A stretch of DNA of 64,000 nt from contig NZ_JAGHRJ010000004.1 in the NCBI RefSeq assembly GCF_017743865.1, positions 186,001-250,000 on the forward strand, in the 5' to 3' direction. Origin of the DNA: Labrenzia sp. R4_2. GTDB lineage: Bacteria > Pseudomonadota > Alphaproteobacteria > Rhizobiales > Stappiaceae. The position numbers and the translations under genes are program-made. The notes under the pieces are model-generated. The model was not told the origin of the DNA. It did no database searches and was given only the letters and a program-made list of their open reading frames with translations. Below are positions 26,084-33,386 of this stretch, piece by piece; position 1 is the stretch's first letter; every line of letters begins with the position of its first letter.

Positions 26084-27265
26084 ATGTGGGTGCGTACTCT
26101 GGCAAAGCTTGTGCTGCCCGCATGCCTGGCAATGACTGCCTTCGGAGGTGCAAATGCCAGTCCACAAAATGCCGATCATTGTTTTTCCGCTCAGACCTTT
26201 CCGGCATTTGAAAATCCTGCGCTTCTCGAAGCGATGGCGCGCGGTGTGAACCTACCCAATTGGGATGCTAATGACATTGCTTACCGTCCTGATTTGAGCA
26301 CTCTCAGGCTGCTTTATGCAAACGGCTTTACGCACATCCGCCTCCCCGTTTTTCATAAAGCGTTCAATACGGGCGACTGGGGATCCGAGGATCTTTCCAA
26401 GTACTCCGACGAACTCTTGGCTATGTTGGAAAACCTGCTGGCCATCGGGTTTACGGTAACGGTCGATTTTCACCCGGACGGGACGTTCAACCACGTCTAT
26501 CGAACGGCACCGGACGAAGGATACCGACGTCTCGAAGACAGTTGGCGCTATCTTTCATCAGTTCTGGAAAGCACCAATCCAGCAAAGGTCGCCGTTGAGT
26601 TTCTAAATGAACCGGATACATCGCAAGAAATCTGGGAGGACCACATCCGACGGCTGTCCAGCCAACTAAGGGAATGGCTTCCAAATCATACGTTCGTCGT
26701 TGGCCCACATGGCCCCATGCGCCACGAAAGTCTTGTGAACTTTCCGCCACTGACCGACGCGAACACCGTTTACGCAATTCACTTCTACGATCCATTCATT
26801 TTTACCCATCAGGGCGCCGAATGGCATCCGCCGGACGATACGGCACGCCTTGCCACTGGCGTCCCTTTTCCAACGATCAAAAACGATGCCCGGATAAGAT
26901 CGCTCGTCTCCCGGCTCAAAGCAGCAGGGCATGAACAGGCCGCTGAGGAAATTCACCGGATTTTCGAGGAACCATGGACGGAAAAAGACGTCCAGAACGC
27001 CCTCTCGACGATTGATAACTGGTCGCAGTCCCATGGGCTGCCGGTAGTCATAAATGAGTTTGGCGTTCTTTCCTATGATGCGCCGCGAAACGACCGCCTC
27101 TATTGGCTGCAGACAGTTACAACGGAAGCCGAAGCCCGTTGTATCGGCTGGACGCACTGGGATTATTCGGATGGGTTCGGCATTGTCGACCCGCGTACGC
27201 AAACATTGGACGAGGACGCGATAAACGCCCTGCTCCACCGTCCGGCTTCTCGAACAGCCGACTAG
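26084..27265 (+). CDS. Exported glycoside hydrolase family 5 (cellulase-like)
   Basis: This 393-residue protein has a signal peptide (MWVRTLAKLVLPACLAMTAFGGANA, cleavage near 25) and a GH5 TIM barrel. Family signs: GVNLPNW at 54-60, FTHIRLPVF (83-90), acid/base E176 in VEFLNEPD and nucleophile E325 in VVINEFGV, with HFYDPF between them. Both catalytic Glu are intact. In an exopolysaccharide operon such endoglycanases usually trim or release the polymer during export, like BcsZ or ExoK. It starts 4 bp after the previous gene. A beta-1,4-glucan-like backbone is suggested but not shown. Confidence 0.88.
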   Translation: MWVRTLAKLVLPACLAMTAFGGANASPQNADHCFSAQTFPAFENPALLEAMARGVNLPNWDANDIAYRPDLSTLRLLYANGFTHIRLPVFHKAFNTGDWGSEDLSKYSDELLAMLENLLAIGFTVTVDFHPDGTFNHVYRTAPDEGYRRLEDSWRYLSSVLESTNPAKVAVEFLNEPDTSQEIWEDHIRRLSSQLREWLPNHTFVVGPHGPMRHESLVNFPPLTDANTVYAIHFYDPFIFTHQGAEWHPPDDTARLATGVPFPTIKNDARIRSLVSRLKAAGHEQAAEEIHRIFEEPWTEKDVQNALSTIDNWSQSHGLPVVINEFGVLSYDAPRNDRLYWLQTVTTEAEARCIGWTHWDYSDGFGIVDPRTQTLDEDAINALLHRPASRTAD

Positions 27266-27276
27266 GAAACGCTGTT

Positions 27277-28392
27277 ATGGATCATCAGAACATCAGTGTT
27301 CATTCCGGCTACCGGATTGAAGTCTGTAAGGAATACGATTTTTTATCCAATGAGTATTCAGCTCTTTTCGAAAGCGCGGCGGCAACGGCCTTTCAAAGTC
27401 CGCTTTGGCTTCATGAATTCTACAAAACCCTTGTCCCAGGTTCCGGCGCAGAACCGATGATTATGAAAATCTATCGCGAGGGTCAGAAGCAACCAGAGGT
27501 AATTCTGCCGCTGGTGAGAGAAACGTATTTTGGAATTCAGATCATTCAACCGGCGGATCTTGGAGTGGCCGATTACAATGCGGTAATCGGATCGCTAAAA
27601 AGCCTGGAAGACGTCTGTGCTGTTCCTGGGCTCTCGAGCAAAATCCTCACGGCCATGAAGCCGTATCATATTCTGCTCTTCCGCAAGCAACCACCGTCCA
27701 ACTTTGACGCGTCGAAGTTGTTTTCCAAAGCAAGAAAAAACCCAAATATCAGCAGCTCCTATGAAGTCGAAATCGAACAGACGCACGATCATTGGCTGAA
27801 GACGCATGTCTCCAAAAACATGCGCAAAGGATTGAGGCGAAAGCTGAGTGGGTTCCAGAAAGACCACGGCCCGCTTGAATACAGCGAACTCTCCAATCAG
27901 GCTGACATCGAGAACGCATTCGAGATCATGCGGAATCTTCGAGCTGGCCGCTACGAAACAGACTTGTTTTCAAGACCGGAGTATTTCGCTTTCTACCGGA
28001 ACCTTGCGGTCAAGGGCGCTCAAACCGGCATGACTTCAACCTTCGTCGGCAAACTCGAAAATCGGATCATGTCGATCGATTTCGGCGTCCGTCACAAGGG
28101 CCGTTTCCTATTTTTGCTGGCAGCTTTTGTCGATGATGAGGACATGAAGCGTTACTCACTCGGGCTGCTCGGCCTTAATGAAAAGATCCGGCATGAAGCT
28201 GATTTGGGGACCACGATTTTCGATTTCACAATCGGTGACGAGCCCTACAAGCTCTCCTTTGGGGCAGAGCAAATTCCCCTTACAAATGTCACAGTCACAG
28301 CAGGCCCGATTGGCCAATTGGCATCCGCCGCCTATCAGTCCCGCGGACCGTTCCGCAGGACTTTGAAGAAACTGATGCCAAAATTCAGCTGA
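27277..28392 (+). CDS. GNAT-fold acyltransferase of the CelD/BcsL type (Acetyltransf_6)
   Basis: This 371-residue protein has the double-GNAT arrangement of polysaccharide-locus acyltransferases: an N-terminal half with FQSPLWLHEFYKTLVP (about residues 40-55) and a C-terminal half with FYRNLAVKGAQTGMTSTFVGKLENRIMSIDFGVRHKGRFLFLLAAFVDDEDMKRYSLGLLGL and FDFTIGDEPYKLSFGA. The last motif is the family hallmark. It may acylate a sugar of the exopolysaccharide or its precursor. I start at ATG 27277, 11 nt after the GH5 stop; the longer frame from 27103 lies inside GH5. It is the last gene of this arm and converges on tauC. Confidence 0.85.
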   Translation: MDHQNISVHSGYRIEVCKEYDFLSNEYSALFESAAATAFQSPLWLHEFYKTLVPGSGAEPMIMKIYREGQKQPEVILPLVRETYFGIQIIQPADLGVADYNAVIGSLKSLEDVCAVPGLSSKILTAMKPYHILLFRKQPPSNFDASKLFSKARKNPNISSSYEVEIEQTHDHWLKTHVSKNMRKGLRRKLSGFQKDHGPLEYSELSNQADIENAFEIMRNLRAGRYETDLFSRPEYFAFYRNLAVKGAQTGMTSTFVGKLENRIMSIDFGVRHKGRFLFLLAAFVDDEDMKRYSLGLLGLNEKIRHEADLGTTIFDFTIGDEPYKLSFGAEQIPLTNVTVTAGPIGQLASAAYQSRGPFRRTLKKLMPKFS

Positions 28393-28405
28393 TAATCTGG
28401 CTTGA

Positions 28406-28423
28406 CCGCAGCATCAGCTGCGG
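28406..28423 (+). terminator. Possible terminator hairpin after the exopolysaccharide arm
   Basis: CCGCAGC (28406-28412), loop ATCA, GCTGCGG (28417-28423) is a perfect 7-bp stem followed by CCTTTCC. It overlaps the last codons of tauC on the other strand. Termination strength is doubtful because the T run is short. Confidence 0.4.
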
Positions 28424-29679
28424 CCTTTCCACGGAACGAGCCAGTTTTCAGCGCGGCGCATCAAAACATCAATGGCAAACCCAATCACACCGATCAGTAT
28501 GATCCCCATAATCACAATATCGGTCAGCTGAAACTTACTGGCTGCAACGATCATCTTGCCAGCACCTTTTTCAGCAGCCACGAGTTCGGCCGCGACTACT
28601 GTTCCCCAACAAACGCCCATCGCAACCCGGGCACCGGTGAAAATCTCGGGCAATGAATTTGGCACGATCACGTGCCACAGGATCTGCGATTTGGACGCTC
28701 CGAGGGAATAAGCGGCATGAACCTTGGATATATTGACGCCCGAAACCCCAGCACGCGCGGCTATCGTCATGATCCAAAGAGCGGCAAGGAACAGGAGGAT
28801 AATCTTGCCGGACTCGCCGATCCCGAACCAGATGATCACCAGCGGGATCAAAGCCAAGGGCGGTACGGGCCGCATAAACTCGACGATCGGATCAAACCAC
28901 CCACGGAACCAGCCGGACAGTCCCATAGCATACCCAAGCGGGATGCCGATCAGGCTGCCAAGAAGGAAACCCGCGCACACTCTGAGTAGCGACCAGCCCA
29001 GATGGTCAAGCAAGGTAATGCCCTGATAGCCATCCCCGAAGATCTCAACATACCGGTGCCAGACAGCTTCTGGTGATGGAAGCCATATTGGCTCCATCTG
29101 CATGCCCTTGTCCGGGGTGAAGTTTAGCGACCCCTTTGCTGTCAGCGCGACCGAACCATCTGCTACAGATACAGGTGATCCAACTGCAATTGGCTGACCA
29201 TCGATGGCGGTGATCTTGAAACCTTCGTCCTCACGGCCCTCATCGTTACGGTTGACCCTGATCAGACCACTCCGCCAAGCGGCAACACTGTCGACATCGT
29301 TTTGCGCAAACCCACTGCTCGGGGCTGGTTCAGGCAGCTCCACATCTTCCCCGAGCTTGTGCACCACGACGGTCACAGTCGCGCTGTCTGTCTCTCCAGC
29401 GGCATTTTCTGCGGTGTAGGTAAACTCGGTGGTGCCCATATACGGCCCGGGCACATGGATTGGGGTCAGTTTGGAACCTGTGAAGGCACCCCAGATAAAG
29501 AAGACAGCAAGGACTGAGATAACGGAGGCGATCCGGTTTGCCTTAACGGCACTCTCGTCTCCAAAAGTCACGGTCTTCAAGCTTGTGAAATCGTTCCGGT
29601 GAACAATCCTGAGCGTGAAAAAATGGACGATGAAAAAGGCGGCCGCAAAAATCGCGATATAGGCAATGAGAATGGTCAT
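28414..29679 (-). CDS. tauC: Taurine ABC transporter permease with an N-terminal periplasmic insert
   Basis: This 421-residue protein, against about 250-300 for the usual TauC/SsuC, has a normal permease at the C-terminal end (about 197-421) with the EAA-loop region YSLGASKSQILWHVIVPNSLPEIFTG. The N-terminal extension contains two helices (about 3-22 and 49-66) and then a periplasmic stretch (about 70-195) that resembles parts of Ig/cadherin-like repeats: TEFTYTAENAAGETDSATVTVVV and IDGQPIAVGSPVSVADGSVALTAKGSLNFTPD. The ATG at 29679 overlaps the tauB stop by ATGA; an upstream start at 29724 lies inside tauB. The transport role is well supported by neighbours; the insert's role is unknown. Confidence 0.9.
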   Translation of the reverse strand: MTILIAYIAIFAAAFFIVHFFTLRIVHRNDFTSLKTVTFGDESAVKANRIASVISVLAVFFIWGAFTGSKLTPIHVPGPYMGTTEFTYTAENAAGETDSATVTVVVHKLGEDVELPEPAPSSGFAQNDVDSVAAWRSGLIRVNRNDEGREDEGFKITAIDGQPIAVGSPVSVADGSVALTAKGSLNFTPDKGMQMEPIWLPSPEAVWHRYVEIFGDGYQGITLLDHLGWSLLRVCAGFLLGSLIGIPLGYAMGLSGWFRGWFDPIVEFMRPVPPLALIPLVIIWFGIGESGKIILLFLAALWIMTIAARAGVSGVNISKVHAAYSLGASKSQILWHVIVPNSLPEIFTGARVAMGVCWGTVVAAELVAAEKGAGKMIVAASKFQLTDIVIMGIILIGVIGFAIDVLMRRAENWLVPWKGRS

Positions 29680-30479
29680 TGGGCTGCCTCCGCACGGCCC
29701 ATGATTTCCTCTTCCATTTCCCAAATCATATTGAGGATTTCATCGCGTGTTTCAGAAAAGCCCTTTTCCCGCTTCACCTCACGAAGATCTGCATTCACAG
29801 CACTGTCTGCAAAGGGAAGCTGATACTCCTTGTGTATCCGCCCGGGCCTTGGCGCCATCACCAGCAGGCGCTCACCCAGCAAAAGGGCCTCCTCAACAGA
29901 GTGAGTAATCAGGATCACGGTTTTGCCGGTCTCTTTCCAAAGCTTCAGAACGAGTCCTTGCATCTTCTCGCGTGTCAACGCGTCCAGCGCTCCGAGTGGC
30001 TCATCCATCAAAATGACATCGGGTTCATTGGCCAGACACCTTGCGAGCGCAACCCGCTGCTGCATCCCGCCTGAGAGTTCATAAACCGCTTTTTCCTTGA
30101 AGTCCTGAAGGCCGACGATTTCCAGGAGATGATCAGTAATCTCATCTCTTTCCTTCTTCGCCATTCCCTTCATTCGGGGGCCGAAATCGACATTATGGCG
30201 CACGTTCATCCATTCAAACAAAGCGCCTTTTTGAAAGACCATGCCGCGTTCAGGCGCCGGCCCTGTTACCGTCTCGCCATTCAGAACAACCTGACCGTCT
30301 GTTGGCGCCAGAAAACCAGCGATTATATTCAAAAGCGTTGTCTTGCCGCACCCGGAAGGACCAAGCACGGAGAGCAATTCACCGTCGTTCAGAGTGAGGG
30401 AAACATCTTTAAGCGCCTGGATCGAACTGCCATTTGGCAGGTCGAAGCGCATGGAAATATTGTCTAATAAAAGCGGCAC
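29676..30479 (-). CDS. tauB: Taurine ABC transporter ATP-binding protein
   Basis: This 267-residue ATPase of the taurine/nitrate/sulfonate class has Walker A GPSGCGKTT (about 41-49), Q-loop VFQKGALFEWMNV, signature LSGGMQQRVALARCL, Walker B VILMDEPLGALD and switch His in LITHSVEEALLLG. The C-terminal extension (about 235-267) is acidic and helical. It begins at GTG with GGGAGAG a few nt upstream. The ALFEW...NV motif after the Q-loop is common among TauB/SsuB proteins. Confidence 0.92.
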   Translation of the reverse strand: MPLLLDNISMRFDLPNGSSIQALKDVSLTLNDGELLSVLGPSGCGKTTLLNIIAGFLAPTDGQVVLNGETVTGPAPERGMVFQKGALFEWMNVRHNVDFGPRMKGMAKKERDEITDHLLEIVGLQDFKEKAVYELSGGMQQRVALARCLANEPDVILMDEPLGALDALTREKMQGLVLKLWKETGKTVILITHSVEEALLLGERLLVMAPRPGRIHKEYQLPFADSAVNADLREVKREKGFSETRDEILNMIWEMEEEIMGRAEAAQ

Positions 30480-30509
30480 TTCACTCTCCCGGTTGCCCAG
30501 CCTGGATGG

Positions 30510-30532
30510 GCAGCGGGCTTCCCGCCCGCTGC
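30510..30532 (-). terminator. Intercistronic hairpin between tauA and tauB
   Basis: GCAGCGGGC (30510-30518), a 5-nt loop, and GCCCGCTGC (30524-30532) form a perfect 9-bp GC-rich stem in the 75-bp gap after tauA. There is no T run on the minus strand after it, so stabilisation or partial attenuation, favouring TauA over TauBC, is more likely than full termination. Confidence 0.65.
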
Positions 30533-30554
30533 ACCGTTTTCGCGAAACCGCAGT

Positions 30555-31553
30555 TTACATGTTGGCGGCAGCACCGAGCGCAGACGTGTCGACCGCGCCG
30601 TCATAGGAATCCCGAGCAGACGGGATGCTGCCGGCATTCACGAACACTTCCGCAACGCCCTTCATGAATTCCTGCGACCCGCCGCCGAGCCACTTGGCAC
30701 TAAGCTGATCTTCAACGCTCGGAAACACAAAGGTTGCCATGGTGCTCGAGGTGTCATCCTCGGACATACCTGCATCTTTTGCGATCACAGGAAGCATTTC
30801 AGCGGTATTGTCACCCGAGTTCCACATTGCATTGGCATCGGCCGTCACTTTCAGGAACTTGGCCAGGGTGTCACTTTCCTCTGCGATAAAGTCTGCAGGC
30901 GCAGATGTCACATCAAAGACCAGAATGCCGAGCTCTTCCTTCTCCGCACCTGTAAGCAGGACATTGCCATGCTCTTTCATGCGGCGGAGCGCACCGCCCC
31001 ACCCACAGACCATGTCGAGACTACCCTGGGCAAAAGCCGCAGCGCCATCAGGCGGTGCCATGTCGACAATATCCATTGTGCCGATATCGACACCAAAATG
31101 CTCCATCTGCTTCAAGAAGCCATAGTGAGCTGCCGTACCGATCGGAACACCGACCTTCTTGCCCGCAAGCTCGCTGGCGCTGTCCTTATCGATTTCAAGC
31201 TTTTCAGCAACGACGCAGTTGTCGTTCTCTGAATAGCTCACAGCCACATCGACGATTTGCAGGTCCTGACCGGCGGATGTCGCGACGACGAAAGGTGGAA
31301 CACCCTGGCTGACTGCGATCTGAACATCTCCGGAAGCCATCGCTGCCGACATCGCGGTGCCTGTGTCGAAGGAAACCCAGTTCACCTTCATGCCCAGCGC
31401 TTCGTCATAGAGCCCCTTTGCCTTGGCGTACTGGAACGGCATCGGCCATTCTAGAAAATATGCAACTGTCAATTCCTCTGCCGCTGCAGGCTGGAACGCC
31501 CCCATCAGGGCCAGAAGCCCAACTGCACCACCAAGTTTCGATTTCAACGCCAT
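30555..31553 (-). CDS. tauA: Taurine ABC transporter substrate-binding protein
   Basis: This 332-residue protein has a Sec signal peptide (cleavage after about A25 in FQPAAAEE) and the TauA/SsuA-type binding fold: ELTVAYFLEWPMPFQYAKAKGLYDEALGMKVNWVSFDTGTAMSAAMASGDVQIAVSQG, then AGKKVGVPIGTAAHYGFLKQM and SLDMVCGWGGALRRM. It would bind taurine in the periplasm. GGAG lies 8 nt before the ATG. It is the first gene of tauABC, divergent from tpa, and shares the region with the candidate TauR repeats. Confidence 0.92.
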   Translation of the reverse strand: MALKSKLGGAVGLLALMGAFQPAAAEELTVAYFLEWPMPFQYAKAKGLYDEALGMKVNWVSFDTGTAMSAAMASGDVQIAVSQGVPPFVVATSAGQDLQIVDVAVSYSENDNCVVAEKLEIDKDSASELAGKKVGVPIGTAAHYGFLKQMEHFGVDIGTMDIVDMAPPDGAAAFAQGSLDMVCGWGGALRRMKEHGNVLLTGAEKEELGILVFDVTSAPADFIAEESDTLAKFLKVTADANAMWNSGDNTAEMLPVIAKDAGMSEDDTSSTMATFVFPSVEDQLSAKWLGGGSQEFMKGVAEVFVNAGSIPSARDSYDGAVDTSALGAAANM

Positions 31554-31903
31554 GGTTCCACTCCGTTATGTTTGTGGGTCTGCCAAGCGCTAACGACAGG
31601 TATTACTCACAAGCGCGCTGGCATTTGGTGACCGTCTCATTCCACTGGGTTTCAGACAGTTCTGCCGCTGCCTTTTGTTTCCGGAAAAAGCGTATGAGCT
31701 GCGATTTCAGCTGACAAGCAACGGAATCCGTCTGGACTTATAGCTGGCAAATCACTGGCCCTATTGCGTGATTGGTGGCTGTGCACAGTGGCGCATGATT
31801 GTGCATTGCGATGGGTTGCCCTCACTGTTTCGGCGGCGAACCACAAGCGCGCGTTTTCAGCCGGATACCGGCAGGTTTTCCAATCAATTCTGGGGATGTG
31901 GCC
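31554..31903. other. Divergent tauA/tpa intergenic region
   Basis: These 350 bp hold no convincing gene; short frames on both strands lack ribosome sites and family features. It contains the CTGG direct repeats at 31732-31764 and must include promoters for tauABC and tpa. I cannot assign core promoter boxes with confidence. Confidence 0.6.
31732..31764 (+). promoter_or_regulatory. Candidate TauR binding site (tauA/tpa)
   Basis: CTGGACTTAT (31732-31741) and CTGGCCCTAT (31755-31764) are direct repeats with a 13-bp spacer; a third CTGG starts at 31744. The same arrangement occurs upstream of xsc. From memory, TauR of Rhodobacter capsulatus binds CTGGAC-type direct repeats with such spacing. The site lies about 140 bp before tpa and 180 bp before tauA. 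Confidence 0.7.
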
Positions 31904-33286
31904 ATGGATGCTATTCTTGCAAAAAACGACAATTCCGACGTCATTGCCGCCGACAAGGCGCACGTTTGGCATCATCTCATTCAGCACAAGACGTTCGAGA
32001 CCGTAGACCCGCGCATCATCGTTGAAGGCAAGGGACTGCGCGTTTGGGATGCTGCTGGCAAAGAGCACCTAGACGGGGTCTCCGGTGGTGTCTGGACCGT
32101 AAACGTCGGTTACGGCCGGGAGACGATTGCTGACGCCGTCCGCGATCAGCTTGTGAAGATGAACTTCTTCGCCAACACGCTTGGATCTGTTCCAGGGGCC
32201 CTTTTTGCTGAACGGCTAATATCCAAGATGCCGGGCATGAGCCGGGTGTTTTATTCAAACTCGGGCTCGGAGGCGAACGAGAAAGTCTTCAAGATGGTCC
32301 GCCAGATTTCCAAGCAGCACCATGGCGGCAAAAAATCGAAAATACTCTACCGTGACCGCGACTACCACGGCACCACAATTACGGCTCTGTCCGCTGGTGG
32401 TCAGGGCGAGCGTTCGGCCCACTACGGTCCATTCACACCTGGATTTGTTGCAGTTCCACACTGCCTGGAATACCGCAATCAATATGACAGCGCTGAAGCC
32501 TATGGTGAGCGCGCTGCTGACGCTATCGAAGAAGTCATCCTCCGCGAAGGACCGGATACGATCGGCGCGATCTGCCTTGAAACCATGACAGCCGGCGGCG
32601 GTGTTATCGTACCGCCGGAGGGCTATTGGGAGCGCGTTCAGGAGATCTGCAAGCGGCACCAGATCCTGATCCATCTCGATGAAGTCGTCTGCGGTGTCGG
32701 ACGCCTTGGAACCTGGTTCGGCTACCAACAGTTCGGCATCAAACCTGACTTCGTTACAATGGCCAAGGGCGTGGCCTCCGGATATGCCGCAATATCCTGC
32801 ACCGTGACCACAGAAGAAGTCTTTGACATGTTCAAGGATGCGCCCGGCGATCCTCTGAGTTATTTCCGGGACATATCCACTTATGCCGGCTGTGCCGCAG
32901 GTCCCGCTGCAGCGCTTGAAAACATGCGCATCATCGAAGACGAAGGCCTTCTGGAAAACACGCTGTCGATGGGCGCACGCCTGATGGAAAACCTGGAAGG
33001 CCTGAGGGAAAAACACGCCGTAGTTGGCGACGTGCGTGGCCGAGGATTGTTTGCAGGCGTCGAACTTGTGTCCGATCGTGAGACGAAGGAACCGGCCGAT
33101 GAAGCCAAGGTTCAGGCGGTCGCAGGGCATTGTATGGCCCAGGGCGTTATCATCGGCATGACCAATCGGGCGCTTCCTGGCTTCAACAACACCTTGTGTC
33201 TCGCACCGGCATTAATCGCGACTGCCGATGACATCGACCACCTCACCAGCTCGATTGATGAGGCACTCACAGCAGTGTTCAGTTAA
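31904..33286 (+). CDS. tpa: Taurine:pyruvate aminotransferase
   Basis: This 460-residue class III PLP aminotransferase converts taurine and pyruvate to sulfoacetaldehyde and alanine. Features: VSGGVWTVNVGYGRETIADAV near residue 65, SNSGSEANEKVFKM (PLP phosphate loop), RDYHGTT, HLDEVVCGVGRLGTWFGYQQFGIKPDFVTMAKGVASGYAAIS with the Schiff-base Lys in MAKG. The start at ATG 31904 has GGGGA upstream; the frame is open to 31799 but that part has no such support. The neighbours tauABC, xsc and tauR support taurine over other omega-amino substrates. Expected to be TauR-activated. Confidence 0.92.
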   Translation: MDAILAKNDNSDVIAADKAHVWHHLIQHKTFETVDPRIIVEGKGLRVWDAAGKEHLDGVSGGVWTVNVGYGRETIADAVRDQLVKMNFFANTLGSVPGALFAERLISKMPGMSRVFYSNSGSEANEKVFKMVRQISKQHHGGKKSKILYRDRDYHGTTITALSAGGQGERSAHYGPFTPGFVAVPHCLEYRNQYDSAEAYGERAADAIEEVILREGPDTIGAICLETMTAGGGVIVPPEGYWERVQEICKRHQILIHLDEVVCGVGRLGTWFGYQQFGIKPDFVTMAKGVASGYAAISCTVTTEEVFDMFKDAPGDPLSYFRDISTYAGCAAGPAAALENMRIIEDEGLLENTLSMGARLMENLEGLREKHAVVGDVRGRGLFAGVELVSDRETKEPADEAKVQAVAGHCMAQGVIIGMTNRALPGFNNTLCLAPALIATADDIDHLTSSIDEALTAVFS

Positions 33287-33335
33287 GGATCGGAACCCGG
33301 CCAGTAGCGCGCGGGTATCTTTATTGGAAAAGAGC

Positions 33336-33364
33336 AAAAACCCCGGCTGCAGACCGGGGTTTTT
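33336..33364. terminator. Bidirectional Rho-independent terminator
   Basis: AAAAACCCCGG (33336-33346), a 7-nt loop, CCGGGGTTTTT (33354-33364). The stem is GC-rich with A and T runs on its flanks, so it should stop both tpa transcripts and the leftward dehydrogenase operon that converges here. Confidence 0.92.
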
Positions 33365-33386
33365 CGTTGGTGACTGATTTTTCTGT

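Noticed and set aside
31799..31903. N-terminal extension of tpa
   Set aside because: The frame is open but the extra residues are not family-like; ATG 31904 with GGGGA upstream matches the usual Tpa length.
31652..32068. 138-residue minus-strand frame across the tauA/tpa gap and tpa start
   Set aside because: It overlaps the tpa coding start and the TauR repeats and shows no family features; tauA with its own SD begins at 31553.
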